Assembly: GCF_001921205.1 (NCBI RefSeq)
Contig: NZ_MSIE01000078.1
Location: 1 to 32,730, forward strand
Direction: 5' to 3'
Source: Actinophytocola xanthii
GTDB taxonomy: Bacteria > Actinomycetota > Actinomycetes > Mycobacteriales > Pseudonocardiaceae
Length of the DNA stretch: 32,730 bases
Shown: positions 23,246-29,707 of the stretch, piece after piece
How the letters are laid out: every line of letters begins with the position of its first letter
Numbering within the stretch: the stretch's first letter is position 1
The notes under the pieces: model-generated
The model's database searches: none
The model's input: only the letters and a program-made list of their open reading frames with translations
What the model was told of the DNA's origin: nothing
Program-made: the position numbers and the translations under genes

Positions 23246-23793
23246 GCCGCCACCCCGGGGAGCAGCTCGACTGCCAGCCGGGCGGCGGAGAGCAGGTCGT
23301 CGGCGACTAGCGGGGCGGTGGCCACCTCCCCGGGCAGCGTCTCGGGGGTGGGCACCATGATCGCCTGCGCCCCGGCGGCCCGCGCCGCCTCGACGTCGGC
23401 GCCGATGTCGCCGATCATCACGGCGTTGGCCGGGGGTACGCCCAGTGCGGCACAGGCGGCGAGCAGCATCCCCGGCGCGGGCTTGCGACAGGCGCACCCG
23501 TCCTCGGCGCCGTGCGGGCAGTAACGCCAGTCGTCGAACGGGCCGAGCAGCTCGGTCAGGCGCGTGTGGACAGCCCGAACCTGGTCCTCGGTGAGCAGAC
23601 CCCGGGCAACACCGGACTGGTTGGTCACCACCGCGAGGCGAATCCCTTTGCCCCGGAGCAGGTCCAGGGCTTCCCGCGCGTGCGGTACAGGCTGGACTCG
23701 GCGCGGGTCACCGTTGTACGGCACATCGTGCACCAACGTGCCGTCCCGGTCGAGCAGCACCGCCCCAACGTGCGGAAAGCCTCCTGAAGTCAC
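23242..23793 (-). CDS. gmhB: D-glycero-beta-D-manno-heptose-1,7-bisphosphate 7-phosphatase
   Basis: GmhB removes the 7-phosphate of heptose 1,7-bisphosphate between the two HldE reactions. The 183-residue product is a HAD-IIIA phosphatase: DXDGT motif LLDRDGTLV at 13-21, second motif VVTNQSGVARG, the zinc-binding loop CPHGAEDGCACRKPAPGM with Cys-X-His and Cys-X-Cys, and the acidic motif MIGDIGADVEAARAAGA. The zinc loop sets it apart from histidinol phosphatases. GTG 23793 is the most upstream start and keeps the whole fold, though its ribosome site is weak. It is the first gene of the nine-gene operon, so the promoter must lie in 23794-24035. Confidence 0.94.
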   Translation of the reverse strand: MTSGGFPHVGAVLLDRDGTLVHDVPYNGDPRRVQPVPHAREALDLLRGKGIRLAVVTNQSGVARGLLTEDQVRAVHTRLTELLGPFDDWRYCPHGAEDGCACRKPAPGMLLAACAALGVPPANAVMIGDIGADVEAARAAGAQAIMVPTPETLPGEVATAPLVADDLLSAARLAVELLPGVAA

Positions 23794-23831
23794 GCGGCCA
23801 GGCTTTCCGGGAGAAGTAGGGGTAAACCTGA

Positions 23832-23849
23832 GAGTAGCAACTACTACTC
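23832..23849. promoter_or_regulatory. Dyad upstream of the heptose operon
   Basis: GAGTAG at 23832-23837 and CTACTC at 23844-23849 form an 18-bp dyad with a CAACTA centre, 39 bases upstream of the gmhB start. The area is AT-richer than its surroundings. On the minus strand TTGCTA and TACTTC stand 16 bases apart here and could be weak -35/-10 elements. An operator role is inference. Confidence 0.4.
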
Positions 23850-23860
23850 ACCGTAACCGC

Positions 23861-23964
23861 ACGGTCCGGCCACGGCTCGGCCCCGATCGGAATAGCCGCC
23901 CTGATTCGGGGTACTCCGGACCGTCCTGTCTGTTCTGCCAACGGTCCTCGTCGCGGGAACCGTT
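23861..23964. promoter_or_regulatory. Competing inverted repeats (possible cis-regulatory RNA)
   Basis: ACGGTCCGG at 23861-23869 pairs perfectly with CCGGACCGT at 23916-23924. CCCCGA at 23881-23886 and TCGGGG at 23906-23911 nest inside. A second ACGGTCC at 23941-23947 could pair with the same GGACCGT, and AACGGT at 23940-23945 pairs with ACCGTT at 23959-23964. The structures exclude one another, as in an attenuator. It lies in the 242-base gap between gmhB and the DUF2795 gene, 72 bases before the latter's start. Confidence 0.4.
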
Positions 23965-24035
23965 CCTCCACAGGCATAGGACCGCTGTAGCCGGGTAGCC
24001 ACGGCCCGACCGGATGCAGTCAGCAGGAGGACGAG

Positions 24036-24230
24036 ATGAACCAGCCAAACCCCATCCAGATGCAGAAGTTCCTGTCCGGTGTGGACTACCCGGCCGACCG
24101 CGACGCCCTCGTCGAGCACGCGCGCTCCCAGGGTGCGGACGAGGACGTGCTGCGCGGGCTGGAGTCCATGCCCGACCGGTCGTTCGACGGACCGAACGCG
24201 GTCAGCCAGGCCTTCTCCAACCAGTCCTGA
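24036..24230 (+). CDS. DUF2795 domain protein
   Basis: This 64-residue protein is a single DUF2795 domain, a small family common in actinobacteria and of unknown function. The pattern QMQKFLSGVDYPADRDALVE, then HARSQGADEDVLRGLESMPD and the F-x-GPNAVSQAF end, is typical of the family. It is small, soluble, probably helical, and has no signal peptide. ATG 24036 has AGGAGG upstream at good spacing. It stands alone between the divergent heptose operon and the convergent GH2 gene, and ends at a clear hairpin. The long structured leader upstream could regulate it. Confidence 0.9.
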   Translation: MNQPNPIQMQKFLSGVDYPADRDALVEHARSQGADEDVLRGLESMPDRSFDGPNAVSQAFSNQS

Positions 24231-24253
24231 CCACCACTTCTCGGCGAAAAATA

Positions 24254-24288
24254 GGTGGGCGACCTCACTGACCGTGAGGCCGCCCACC
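24254..24288. terminator. Bidirectional hairpin between DUF2795 and GH2 genes
   Basis: GGTGGGCGACCTCAC at 24254-24268 pairs with GTGAGGCCGCCCACC at 24274-24288 with one A/C mismatch and a 5-nt loop. It lies 23 bases after the DUF2795 stop and 17 bases beyond the end of the convergent GH2 gene. An AAAAATA run on the left side gives a U tract for the minus-strand transcript. Confidence 0.85.
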
Positions 24289-24305
24289 CACCTCTCGGCG
24301 CCCGC

Positions 24306-27062
24306 CTACGGCGCCCAGGCCGCGTCCACGCTCCAGCTGGTGTCGGCCCCGTAGGAGGCCGGGTTGTCGTACGCGTGCGCCCCGCCGTTGGAGGCCACCC
24401 ACACCTCCTCGGCGAAGTGCCGCATGCTGGTGCCCAGCTCGTTGAGCGACGCCAGCCGCACCGTCCCCGCCGTCGCGCCCGGCTGGGCGCAGAACGTCGC
24501 ATCCCGCCGGAACAGGTCGGTGCCCTGGTCCCCGGACAGCCGCACCCGGAACGCCGCGTGCCGCAGGTACTCACCGGTGTTGCGGGCCTGCAGGGTGTAG
24601 CAGGACGGATCGGCGAGGCCGCGCCGCACGACGAAGGTGGCGTCGCTCTTCAGCAGCGCCGCGCTGGACGCGGTGACCACGTCGGTCCGGGCGAGCCCGG
24701 CCTGGTGGCGCAGATACCGGTCGGTGAAGCCCGGGGTGGTCACCCGGAACGAGCGGGCCTGGTCCAGCGGCAGGTCGGCACCGCTTCGCCAGAGCGGAAT
24801 CGTCGCCGCCCACGTGGTGTCCTCGGCGAAGCTCGTCGCCGTGTCCCACGGGTTCGGGCCGCCCTGTCTGGCCAGGTAGACCAGCTCGCTGTGGTGCCGC
24901 AGGAACGCGCCCGGGGTGTTCTGCGACTCCAGCGCGCTGGCGCCGCGGCCGGCCCGGGGGCAGAACGTGGCGTCCCCGGCGAACTGGGCCGAGCCGTCGT
25001 TCGCGTCCAGGCGCACCCGCCAGTTGGCGTGCCGCAGGTACTGCCCGGGCAGGGTGCGGGACTCGAACGACAGGCACGCCGCGTTGGCCAGGCCCGGCCT
25101 GGCCCAGTAGGTGGCGTCCCGCTTCGTCAGGTCGGTGCCGTCATCGGTGTCGGTCCTGGCGAGGCTGTCGCGGTGGCGCAGGTAGCGGGTGGTGAAGCCC
25201 GGGGTGGTGACCCGCAGCGAGACCAGCTCGTCGCGCGGGATCTCCGTGCCCTCGGCCTGCCCGAGCACCCGTCGGTTGACCTCGAGGACGCGTGCCGCGT
25301 TCATCTTCAGCACCCGCCGGTCGTAGGTGTAGAAGCCGTTCACCTCGTTCTCCACGTCGTAGGGCTCGGTGTAGACCGAGCCGGAGAGCCCGCGGGTCTG
25401 GACGAAGCGGCCGACCTCGCGGGTGATCTCGACGTAGCGGTTGGTCAGCGAGGTCTCGTCGGGGTACAGGTCGCCGTAGGCGAACCCGGCGCCCGGCTGC
25501 CACTCGTGGCCGGTCATCCGCCTGCCGAGGCCCCCGTACTCGCCGAGCACGGCGAACCTGGTCGCGGTGGGGGTCCTGGTGCCGCTGGACATCTGGTAGG
25601 CGTGGTCGTCCACGACGTCCCCGTTGGACGGCTCCGGATCGGACACACAGCAGTTGGAGCCCGAGTTGTGGTTGATCGGCCGGGTGGCGTCCACCGAGCG
25701 CACCAGGTCGACGATGCGCTGGTTGTCGTACTCACCCCAGCCCTCGTTGAACGGCACCCACTGCACGATCGAGGTGATCTGCTTGAGCTGGTCCAGCATC
25801 CGGCGCAGCTCGGACTCGAAGTTCGCATGTGCGCGCGCGGGCACGTCGTCGACCGCGTCGAGCGAGGGCATGTCCTGCCACACCATCAGCCCGAGCCGGT
25901 CGGCGTGGTAGTACCACCGGGCCGGCTCAACCTTGATGTGCTTGCGCACCATGTTGAACCCCAGGGCCTTCTGCCGCTCGAGGTCGAAGCGCAACGCCTC
26001 GTCGGTCGGCGCGGTGTAGATCCCGTCCGGCCAGTAGCCCTGGTCCAGGGTGCCGAGCTGGAAGACGAACTTCCCGTTCAGCAGCGGGCGCATCACCCCG
26101 CCGACGACGGCCTTGCCCAGCGAGCGCATACCGAAGTAGCCGGTCACCACGTCGTTGCCCATGCTCACGCGCAGGTCGTAGAGGAACGGGTCGCTCGGCG
26201 ACCAGAGCCGCGCGTTCGGCACCGGGATCCGCAGGTGCGCGCCGACCGTGCCCGTGGCCGTGCCGACGACCGTGCTGCCGGTGCGCACCTCGGCACGCAC
26301 CTGCTGTCCGGCGCTGCCCTGCACGACGAGGTCGAGCACGCCGGCGGCGACGTCGGGCGTGGTGTCCAGCCGGGTTATGTGCGCTGCCTGAACGGGTTCC
26401 AGCCACACGGTCTGCCAGATGCCGGAGGCGGCGGTGTACCAGATGCCGCTGGGCGAGCGGCGCTGCTTGCCGATGGGGAACGTGCTCCCGTCGACCGGTG
26501 AGTAGGCGCCGACGATGATCTCGTTGGCGCCGGGCCGGAGCGCGTCGGTGATGTCGAAGGAGAAGGCGTCGAAGCTCCCGGTGTGGGTGCCGACCCGGGT
26601 GCCGTTCACCCAGACCCTGGCCTCCCAGGTGACCGCGCCGAAGTTGAGCTTGACCCGTCGGCCGTCCCAGCTGGACGGAACGGTGAACGTGCGCCGGTAG
26701 TACATCCGGTCCTCGTGGCGCTGGATCCCGGACAGTGCCGACTCGATGGGGTAGGGCACGAGCACGCCCTCGGGCAGGGTCTGCCCGACCGGCGGCGAGT
26801 CCAGGTTCGCGGCACCGCCGAACTCCCAGACCCCGTTGAGGTTCAACCAGTCCCCGCGCACCAGCTGCGGGCGCGGGTACTCGGGCAGGGCGTTTAGCGG
26901 CGAGACCTGGGCGGTCCAGGGTGTGGTCAGCGGGGGTTGCTTGGGCACCCACTCGGCGGCCTGGGCCGCCGGCGCGACGGCGACGACCGCGGTCGCGGCG
27001 GCGAGCAGTGCCGTTGCCGCGCCGAGGATCCTTGTGAGCGGTGTTCTGGAGCTTCCAGACAT
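24306..27062 (-). CDS. Secreted GH2 family glycosidase with two AbfB domains
   Basis: This is a 918-residue secreted glycoside hydrolase. Residues 1-36 are a Sec signal peptide with likely cleavage after AQAA. The GH2 sugar-binding domain (about 60-225), an immunoglobulin-like domain (226-315) and a TIM barrel (316-600) follow. Glu440 in VPFNEGWG fits the acid/base and Glu508 in VLGEYGG the nucleophile. Residues 614-758 and 770-918 are two beta-trefoil AbfB (CBM42-type) domains, each with TPGFT-x-RYLRH near its start; this fold binds arabinofuranose side chains. The enzyme thus may act on arabinose-bearing plant polysaccharides, but its exact bond is unknown. ATG 27062 has GGAG 5 bases upstream. 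The LacI gene behind it on the same strand (27212-28216) is upstream in transcription and probably controls it. Confidence 0.92.
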   Translation of the reverse strand: MSGSSRTPLTRILGAATALLAAATAVVAVAPAAQAAEWVPKQPPLTTPWTAQVSPLNALPEYPRPQLVRGDWLNLNGVWEFGGAANLDSPPVGQTLPEGVLVPYPIESALSGIQRHEDRMYYRRTFTVPSSWDGRRVKLNFGAVTWEARVWVNGTRVGTHTGSFDAFSFDITDALRPGANEIIVGAYSPVDGSTFPIGKQRRSPSGIWYTAASGIWQTVWLEPVQAAHITRLDTTPDVAAGVLDLVVQGSAGQQVRAEVRTGSTVVGTATGTVGAHLRIPVPNARLWSPSDPFLYDLRVSMGNDVVTGYFGMRSLGKAVVGGVMRPLLNGKFVFQLGTLDQGYWPDGIYTAPTDEALRFDLERQKALGFNMVRKHIKVEPARWYYHADRLGLMVWQDMPSLDAVDDVPARAHANFESELRRMLDQLKQITSIVQWVPFNEGWGEYDNQRIVDLVRSVDATRPINHNSGSNCCVSDPEPSNGDVVDDHAYQMSSGTRTPTATRFAVLGEYGGLGRRMTGHEWQPGAGFAYGDLYPDETSLTNRYVEITREVGRFVQTRGLSGSVYTEPYDVENEVNGFYTYDRRVLKMNAARVLEVNRRVLGQAEGTEIPRDELVSLRVTTPGFTTRYLRHRDSLARTDTDDGTDLTKRDATYWARPGLANAACLSFESRTLPGQYLRHANWRVRLDANDGSAQFAGDATFCPRAGRGASALESQNTPGAFLRHHSELVYLARQGGPNPWDTATSFAEDTTWAATIPLWRSGADLPLDQARSFRVTTPGFTDRYLRHQAGLARTDVVTASSAALLKSDATFVVRRGLADPSCYTLQARNTGEYLRHAAFRVRLSGDQGTDLFRRDATFCAQPGATAGTVRLASLNELGTSMRHFAEEVWVASNGGAHAYDNPASYGADTSWSVDAAWAP

Positions 27063-27067
27063 GGCGA

Positions 27068-27166
27068 CTCCTGGTGCAGGGTTCTCTCGATCCGCGCTGA
27101 GCGCGCGTTCAGGTGAGCCGTTCCGCCCGACATAGCGACTGGCATGTCCGCTCCAGGTGCAGGGTT
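27068..27166 (-). repeat. Duplicated ribosome-site module before the GH2 gene
   Basis: Read on the minus strand, AACCCTGCACC(A/T)GGAG occurs at 27166-27151 and again at 27083-27068, with one difference in 16 bases. Each copy is followed after exactly 5 bases by ATG (27145 and 27062). The second ATG is the GH2 start. The first opens a 72-codon frame to 26927 which overlaps the GH2 start in another frame and resembles no known protein. Confidence 0.6.
27097..27112. promoter_or_regulatory. CG-centred dyad upstream of the GH2 gene
   Basis: CTGAGCGCGCGTTCAG is a 16-bp dyad with one mismatched pair and a central CG step, 34 bases before the GH2 start. LacI-family operators are CG-centred dyads of this size, but it does not match the ACAACGTTGT site at the LacI promoter. 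Its GC-rich core could arise by chance. Confidence 0.25.
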
Positions 27167-27211
27167 TCCTGGTGCCTGTTCTGTTGGGCCGTGCTCGAGT
27201 GTCGTGGCTGC

Positions 27212-28216
27212 TCAGGTGGGCCGGCTCGGGCCGGCCGTGCTCTCCCGGACCTGGAGGGTGAACGGGATCCGCACCTCCCGGGGCGGGAAGTCCGCGCCGG
27301 TCGTGCGCCGGTGCACCAGCTCGACGGCCGCCCGGGCCAGCGCCGCCTTGTCCGGGGCGACGGTGGTCAGCGAGGGCACGCTGAACGCGCTGTGCTCGGC
27401 GTTGTCGAACCCGACGACCGCGAGGTCGTCGGGCACCCGCAGGCCCCGGTCGACCGCCGTCCTGATCGCTCCCTGGGCCAGCATGTCGTTGAAGCAGAAC
27501 ACAGCGTCCGGTGGCTCGGCGAGGTCGAGCAGCACCGACATTGCCTCCGCGCCGTCCCGGTGGTGGTAGCGCAGAGCCTCGGCGACCAGCGCCTCGTCCC
27601 GGGGCAGCCCCGCCTCGGCCAGCGCACGGTGGTAGCCGGCAAGCCGCTGCGCGGCGGTGCCCCTGGTCGGGTGCTGGCCGACGACCGCGATCCGGCGCCG
27701 GCCGAGCTCGACGAGGTGGCGTACCGCGGTGTGCGCGGCGCGGACGTTGTCGATGCCGACGTGGTCCAGCGGAAGCGCGAGGGGGTGCTCACCGAGCAGG
27801 ACGACCGGCACCCCGGGCCGCGCCAGGTCCGCCGCGTCGATCGCCTGCGGGCTGACCAGGGCACCGTCGACCAGGTGGGGCCCGAGCGAGGCGAGGGTGG
27901 CGCGCTCCCGTTCCCGGTCGCCCTGGGTCTGCTCGATCAGGACGCTCCAGTCGAAGGGCTGCGCGGCCGCGATGACGCCCCCGGCGAGCTCGCCGAAGTA
28001 GGGGATGCTCAGCTCGGGCACCACGAACGCGAGGAATCCGGTGCGCCCCCGGCGCAGGTTCCGCGCCCCGAGATGGGGCCGGTACCCGGTGGCCGACAAC
28101 GCGTCCTCGACCCGGCGACGGTTCTCCGGCTTCACGAAGGCGTAGCCGTTGACCACGTTGGACACCGTCTTCACCGACACACCGGCGAGGACCGCGACGT
28201 CCTTGAGCGTGGCCAC
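27212..28216 (-). CDS. LacI family transcriptional regulator
   Basis: This is a 334-residue LacI/GalR regulator. The N-terminal headpiece has LKDVAVLAGVSVKTVSNVVN, then YAFVKPENRRRVEDALSATG. The periplasmic-binding-protein-like sensor domain follows, with FLAFVVPELSIPYFGELAGG, GALVSPQAI, HVGIDN and the C-terminal PDDLAVVGFDN. The start is taken as GTG 28216, right before the headpiece. The open frame begins 12 codons earlier but those lie in the operator-like region. It should repress transcription until a sugar ligand binds. It lies immediately upstream of the GH2 gene on the same strand, so that gene is the likely target, and the dyads at its own promoter suggest autoregulation. Confidence 0.94.
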   Translation of the reverse strand: MATLKDVAVLAGVSVKTVSNVVNGYAFVKPENRRRVEDALSATGYRPHLGARNLRRGRTGFLAFVVPELSIPYFGELAGGVIAAAQPFDWSVLIEQTQGDRERERATLASLGPHLVDGALVSPQAIDAADLARPGVPVVLLGEHPLALPLDHVGIDNVRAAHTAVRHLVELGRRRIAVVGQHPTRGTAAQRLAGYHRALAEAGLPRDEALVAEALRYHHRDGAEAMSVLLDLAEPPDAVFCFNDMLAQGAIRTAVDRGLRVPDDLAVVGFDNAEHSAFSVPSLTTVAPDKAALARAAVELVHRRTTGADFPPREVRIPFTLQVRESTAGPSRPT

Positions 28217-28237
28217 GCTCCGAGCGTAGGCATTTTT

Positions 28238-28270
28238 ACAACGTTGTGCCAACGTTGAAACCGCTTTTCA
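28238..28270. promoter_or_regulatory. LacI-type operator cluster
   Basis: ACAACGTTGT at 28238-28247 is a perfect palindrome. CAACGTTG recurs at 28250-28257, exactly 11 bp from the first. TGAAACCGCTTTTCA at 28256-28270 is a third dyad close to the TGnAAnCGnTTnCA pattern of LacI sites. All are CG-centred and lie 22-55 bases upstream of the LacI start, in the gap shared with the divergent Fic-fold gene. A consensus TTGACA occurs at 28299-28304 on the plus strand, without a good -10 partner. Positions 28271-28465 otherwise hold nothing I can name. Confidence 0.65.
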
Positions 28271-28465
28271 CCCGTTTGTCCGGAGGGTGGTCTTCCCCTT
28301 GACATCACCCGTCCGTGTGGTTTGCCGAGTGTGCAACGTCGCCCGGAGCCGGGTGCCGATACGGAATGATCGTGCATTCGCACGGGAATGGGCCCACCGA
28401 GCGGCCCCGGGGACAAAAGACGGAAGAGTTGCGGCGGTTCTGTCCGCTCGTAGAGCCTTTCCCGC

Positions 28466-29635
28466 ATGGCCACCAGCAAGCCCACCACCACTGGCCGTTG
28501 GCTCCCCGTCCACGGGAAGGCACGTCTGCCGGCTCACCTCCGGGCGGCGGGCGCCTTCCTCCCGAAACCCCTTCCCTCCGACGTGGAGTTCCGAACCGAG
28601 ACCGCGAAGGCGGTAGCCCGGGCCGACCACATGCTCGGCCGGCTCGACGAGGCCGCCACCCGGCTTCCCGAGCGCGGCGCGTTGGTGCGAGCGACCCAGT
28701 GGCGCGAGCTGGCCGGCTCCTGGGGAGCGGACGGGACCGAGGTCAGCGTCCGGGACGTCTTCCTCCAGGACCTGCGTGGCCTGCGGAACCCGCCGGTCAC
28801 CGACCCGGCGGTGGCCGAGTACGTCGCCGCGGCCGACGACGCGGCCCGCCGTGCCCGCGCGGGCGAGGCGATCGGCGTCATGCTGCTTCGGCGCACCGCG
28901 GCCCGCCTGCCGACGAGCGGCACGAGTACCGAGCGCGGGACGGATCCGCCGTGGCGCACGACCGACCGCTGGTTCGGCGCGCGGCCGTCCTCGGCCTACC
29001 TGCTGGCGGTGCCGCCGGGCGCGGAGCTGCGTACGGCCGCGGAACAGTGGGTGGCCTGGGTCGACTGCCCGAGCGACATGCCGCTGATCGCGAAGCTCGC
29101 CCTCGGCGCCTACCAGATCCTCACGCTCGCTCCGCTGGACAACAGCGAGGAGGTGGCGAACCTGTACGTGGTGCTCGAGCTGATCCGCGCCGGCGCGCTG
29201 CGGGACCAGATCCTGCCGGTCTCCCCCTGGCTCGCCCCGCGGAGCGCGCCGTACCACATCCGGCACCGCGCGGTCGCCGAGGACGGGGACCTCGACGGCT
29301 GGATCGCCTTCGTCGCCGAGGGCATCGCGCGCCTGTGCCGCGCCCAGCTGAACATCGTCGACACGGTGGAGGAGCTGCGGGAGGAGTTCCTCGACCGGCT
29401 TGGCCGGCGCAACGACTCGCTGGCGCGGGCGGTCAACGCGCTGCTCGGCACCCCGGTGGCCGACCAGGCCCTGATCGCCGAGCGGTCGGGCGTGTCCCTG
29501 CGGCACAGCCACGACCTGATCAAACGGCTGCGGATCCACGGGGTCGTCCGGGAGATGGGCCAGCGCAAGCAGCACAAGCTGCACGAGGTCCCCGCGGTCA
29601 TGCGCGTGCTCGGCTCGGCCGAGGACGGCGCCTAG
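28466..29635 (+). CDS. Fic-fold protein with lost catalytic motif and C-terminal winged helix
   Basis: This 389-residue protein follows the layout of three-part Fic proteins. Residues 35-105 match the Fic N-terminal region. The central part aligns with the Fic core: a flap-like AVPPGAEL at 191-198, IAKLALGAYQILTLAPLDNS at 208-227, LPVSPWLAPR and DLDGWIAFVAEGIA. Residues 332-385 are a winged helix (LIAERSGVSLRHSHDLIKRL). Where active Fic proteins have HPFxxGNGR, this one has APLDNSEEV, so the catalytic His and the phosphate-binding Gly-Asn-Gly-Arg are absent. The inhibitory-helix S-x-IEGT motif is replaced by SWGADGT, with Asp for Glu. It should not AMPylate; DNA binding or scaffolding is more likely. 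The ribosome site is weak. It is divergent from the LacI gene. Confidence 0.7.
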   Translation: MATSKPTTTGRWLPVHGKARLPAHLRAAGAFLPKPLPSDVEFRTETAKAVARADHMLGRLDEAATRLPERGALVRATQWRELAGSWGADGTEVSVRDVFLQDLRGLRNPPVTDPAVAEYVAAADDAARRARAGEAIGVMLLRRTAARLPTSGTSTERGTDPPWRTTDRWFGARPSSAYLLAVPPGAELRTAAEQWVAWVDCPSDMPLIAKLALGAYQILTLAPLDNSEEVANLYVVLELIRAGALRDQILPVSPWLAPRSAPYHIRHRAVAEDGDLDGWIAFVAEGIARLCRAQLNIVDTVEELREEFLDRLGRRNDSLARAVNALLGTPVADQALIAERSGVSLRHSHDLIKRLRIHGVVREMGQRKQHKLHEVPAVMRVLGSAEDGA

Positions 29636-29707
29636 CTAGGGCACGCCCGGCCGGCGTCCCCGTACGATCCCCTCCGAACGCCGAGGACGAGTCGAACGGA
29701 GATCGCT

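Noticed and set aside
22028-23524. 498-codon plus-strand frame opposite GT9 and gmhB
   Set aside because: It crosses three real minus-strand genes with clear motifs, and its product is His/Arg/Gly-rich without any domain.
24255-26501. 748-codon plus-strand frame opposite the GH2 gene
   Set aside because: It is a shadow caused by high GC. The minus frame has a signal peptide, GH2 catalytic residues and two AbfB domains.
28299-28327. Sigma-70 promoter with consensus TTGACA
   Set aside because: The -35 match is perfect, but no acceptable -10 hexamer lies 16-18 bases downstream, so only the match itself is noted.
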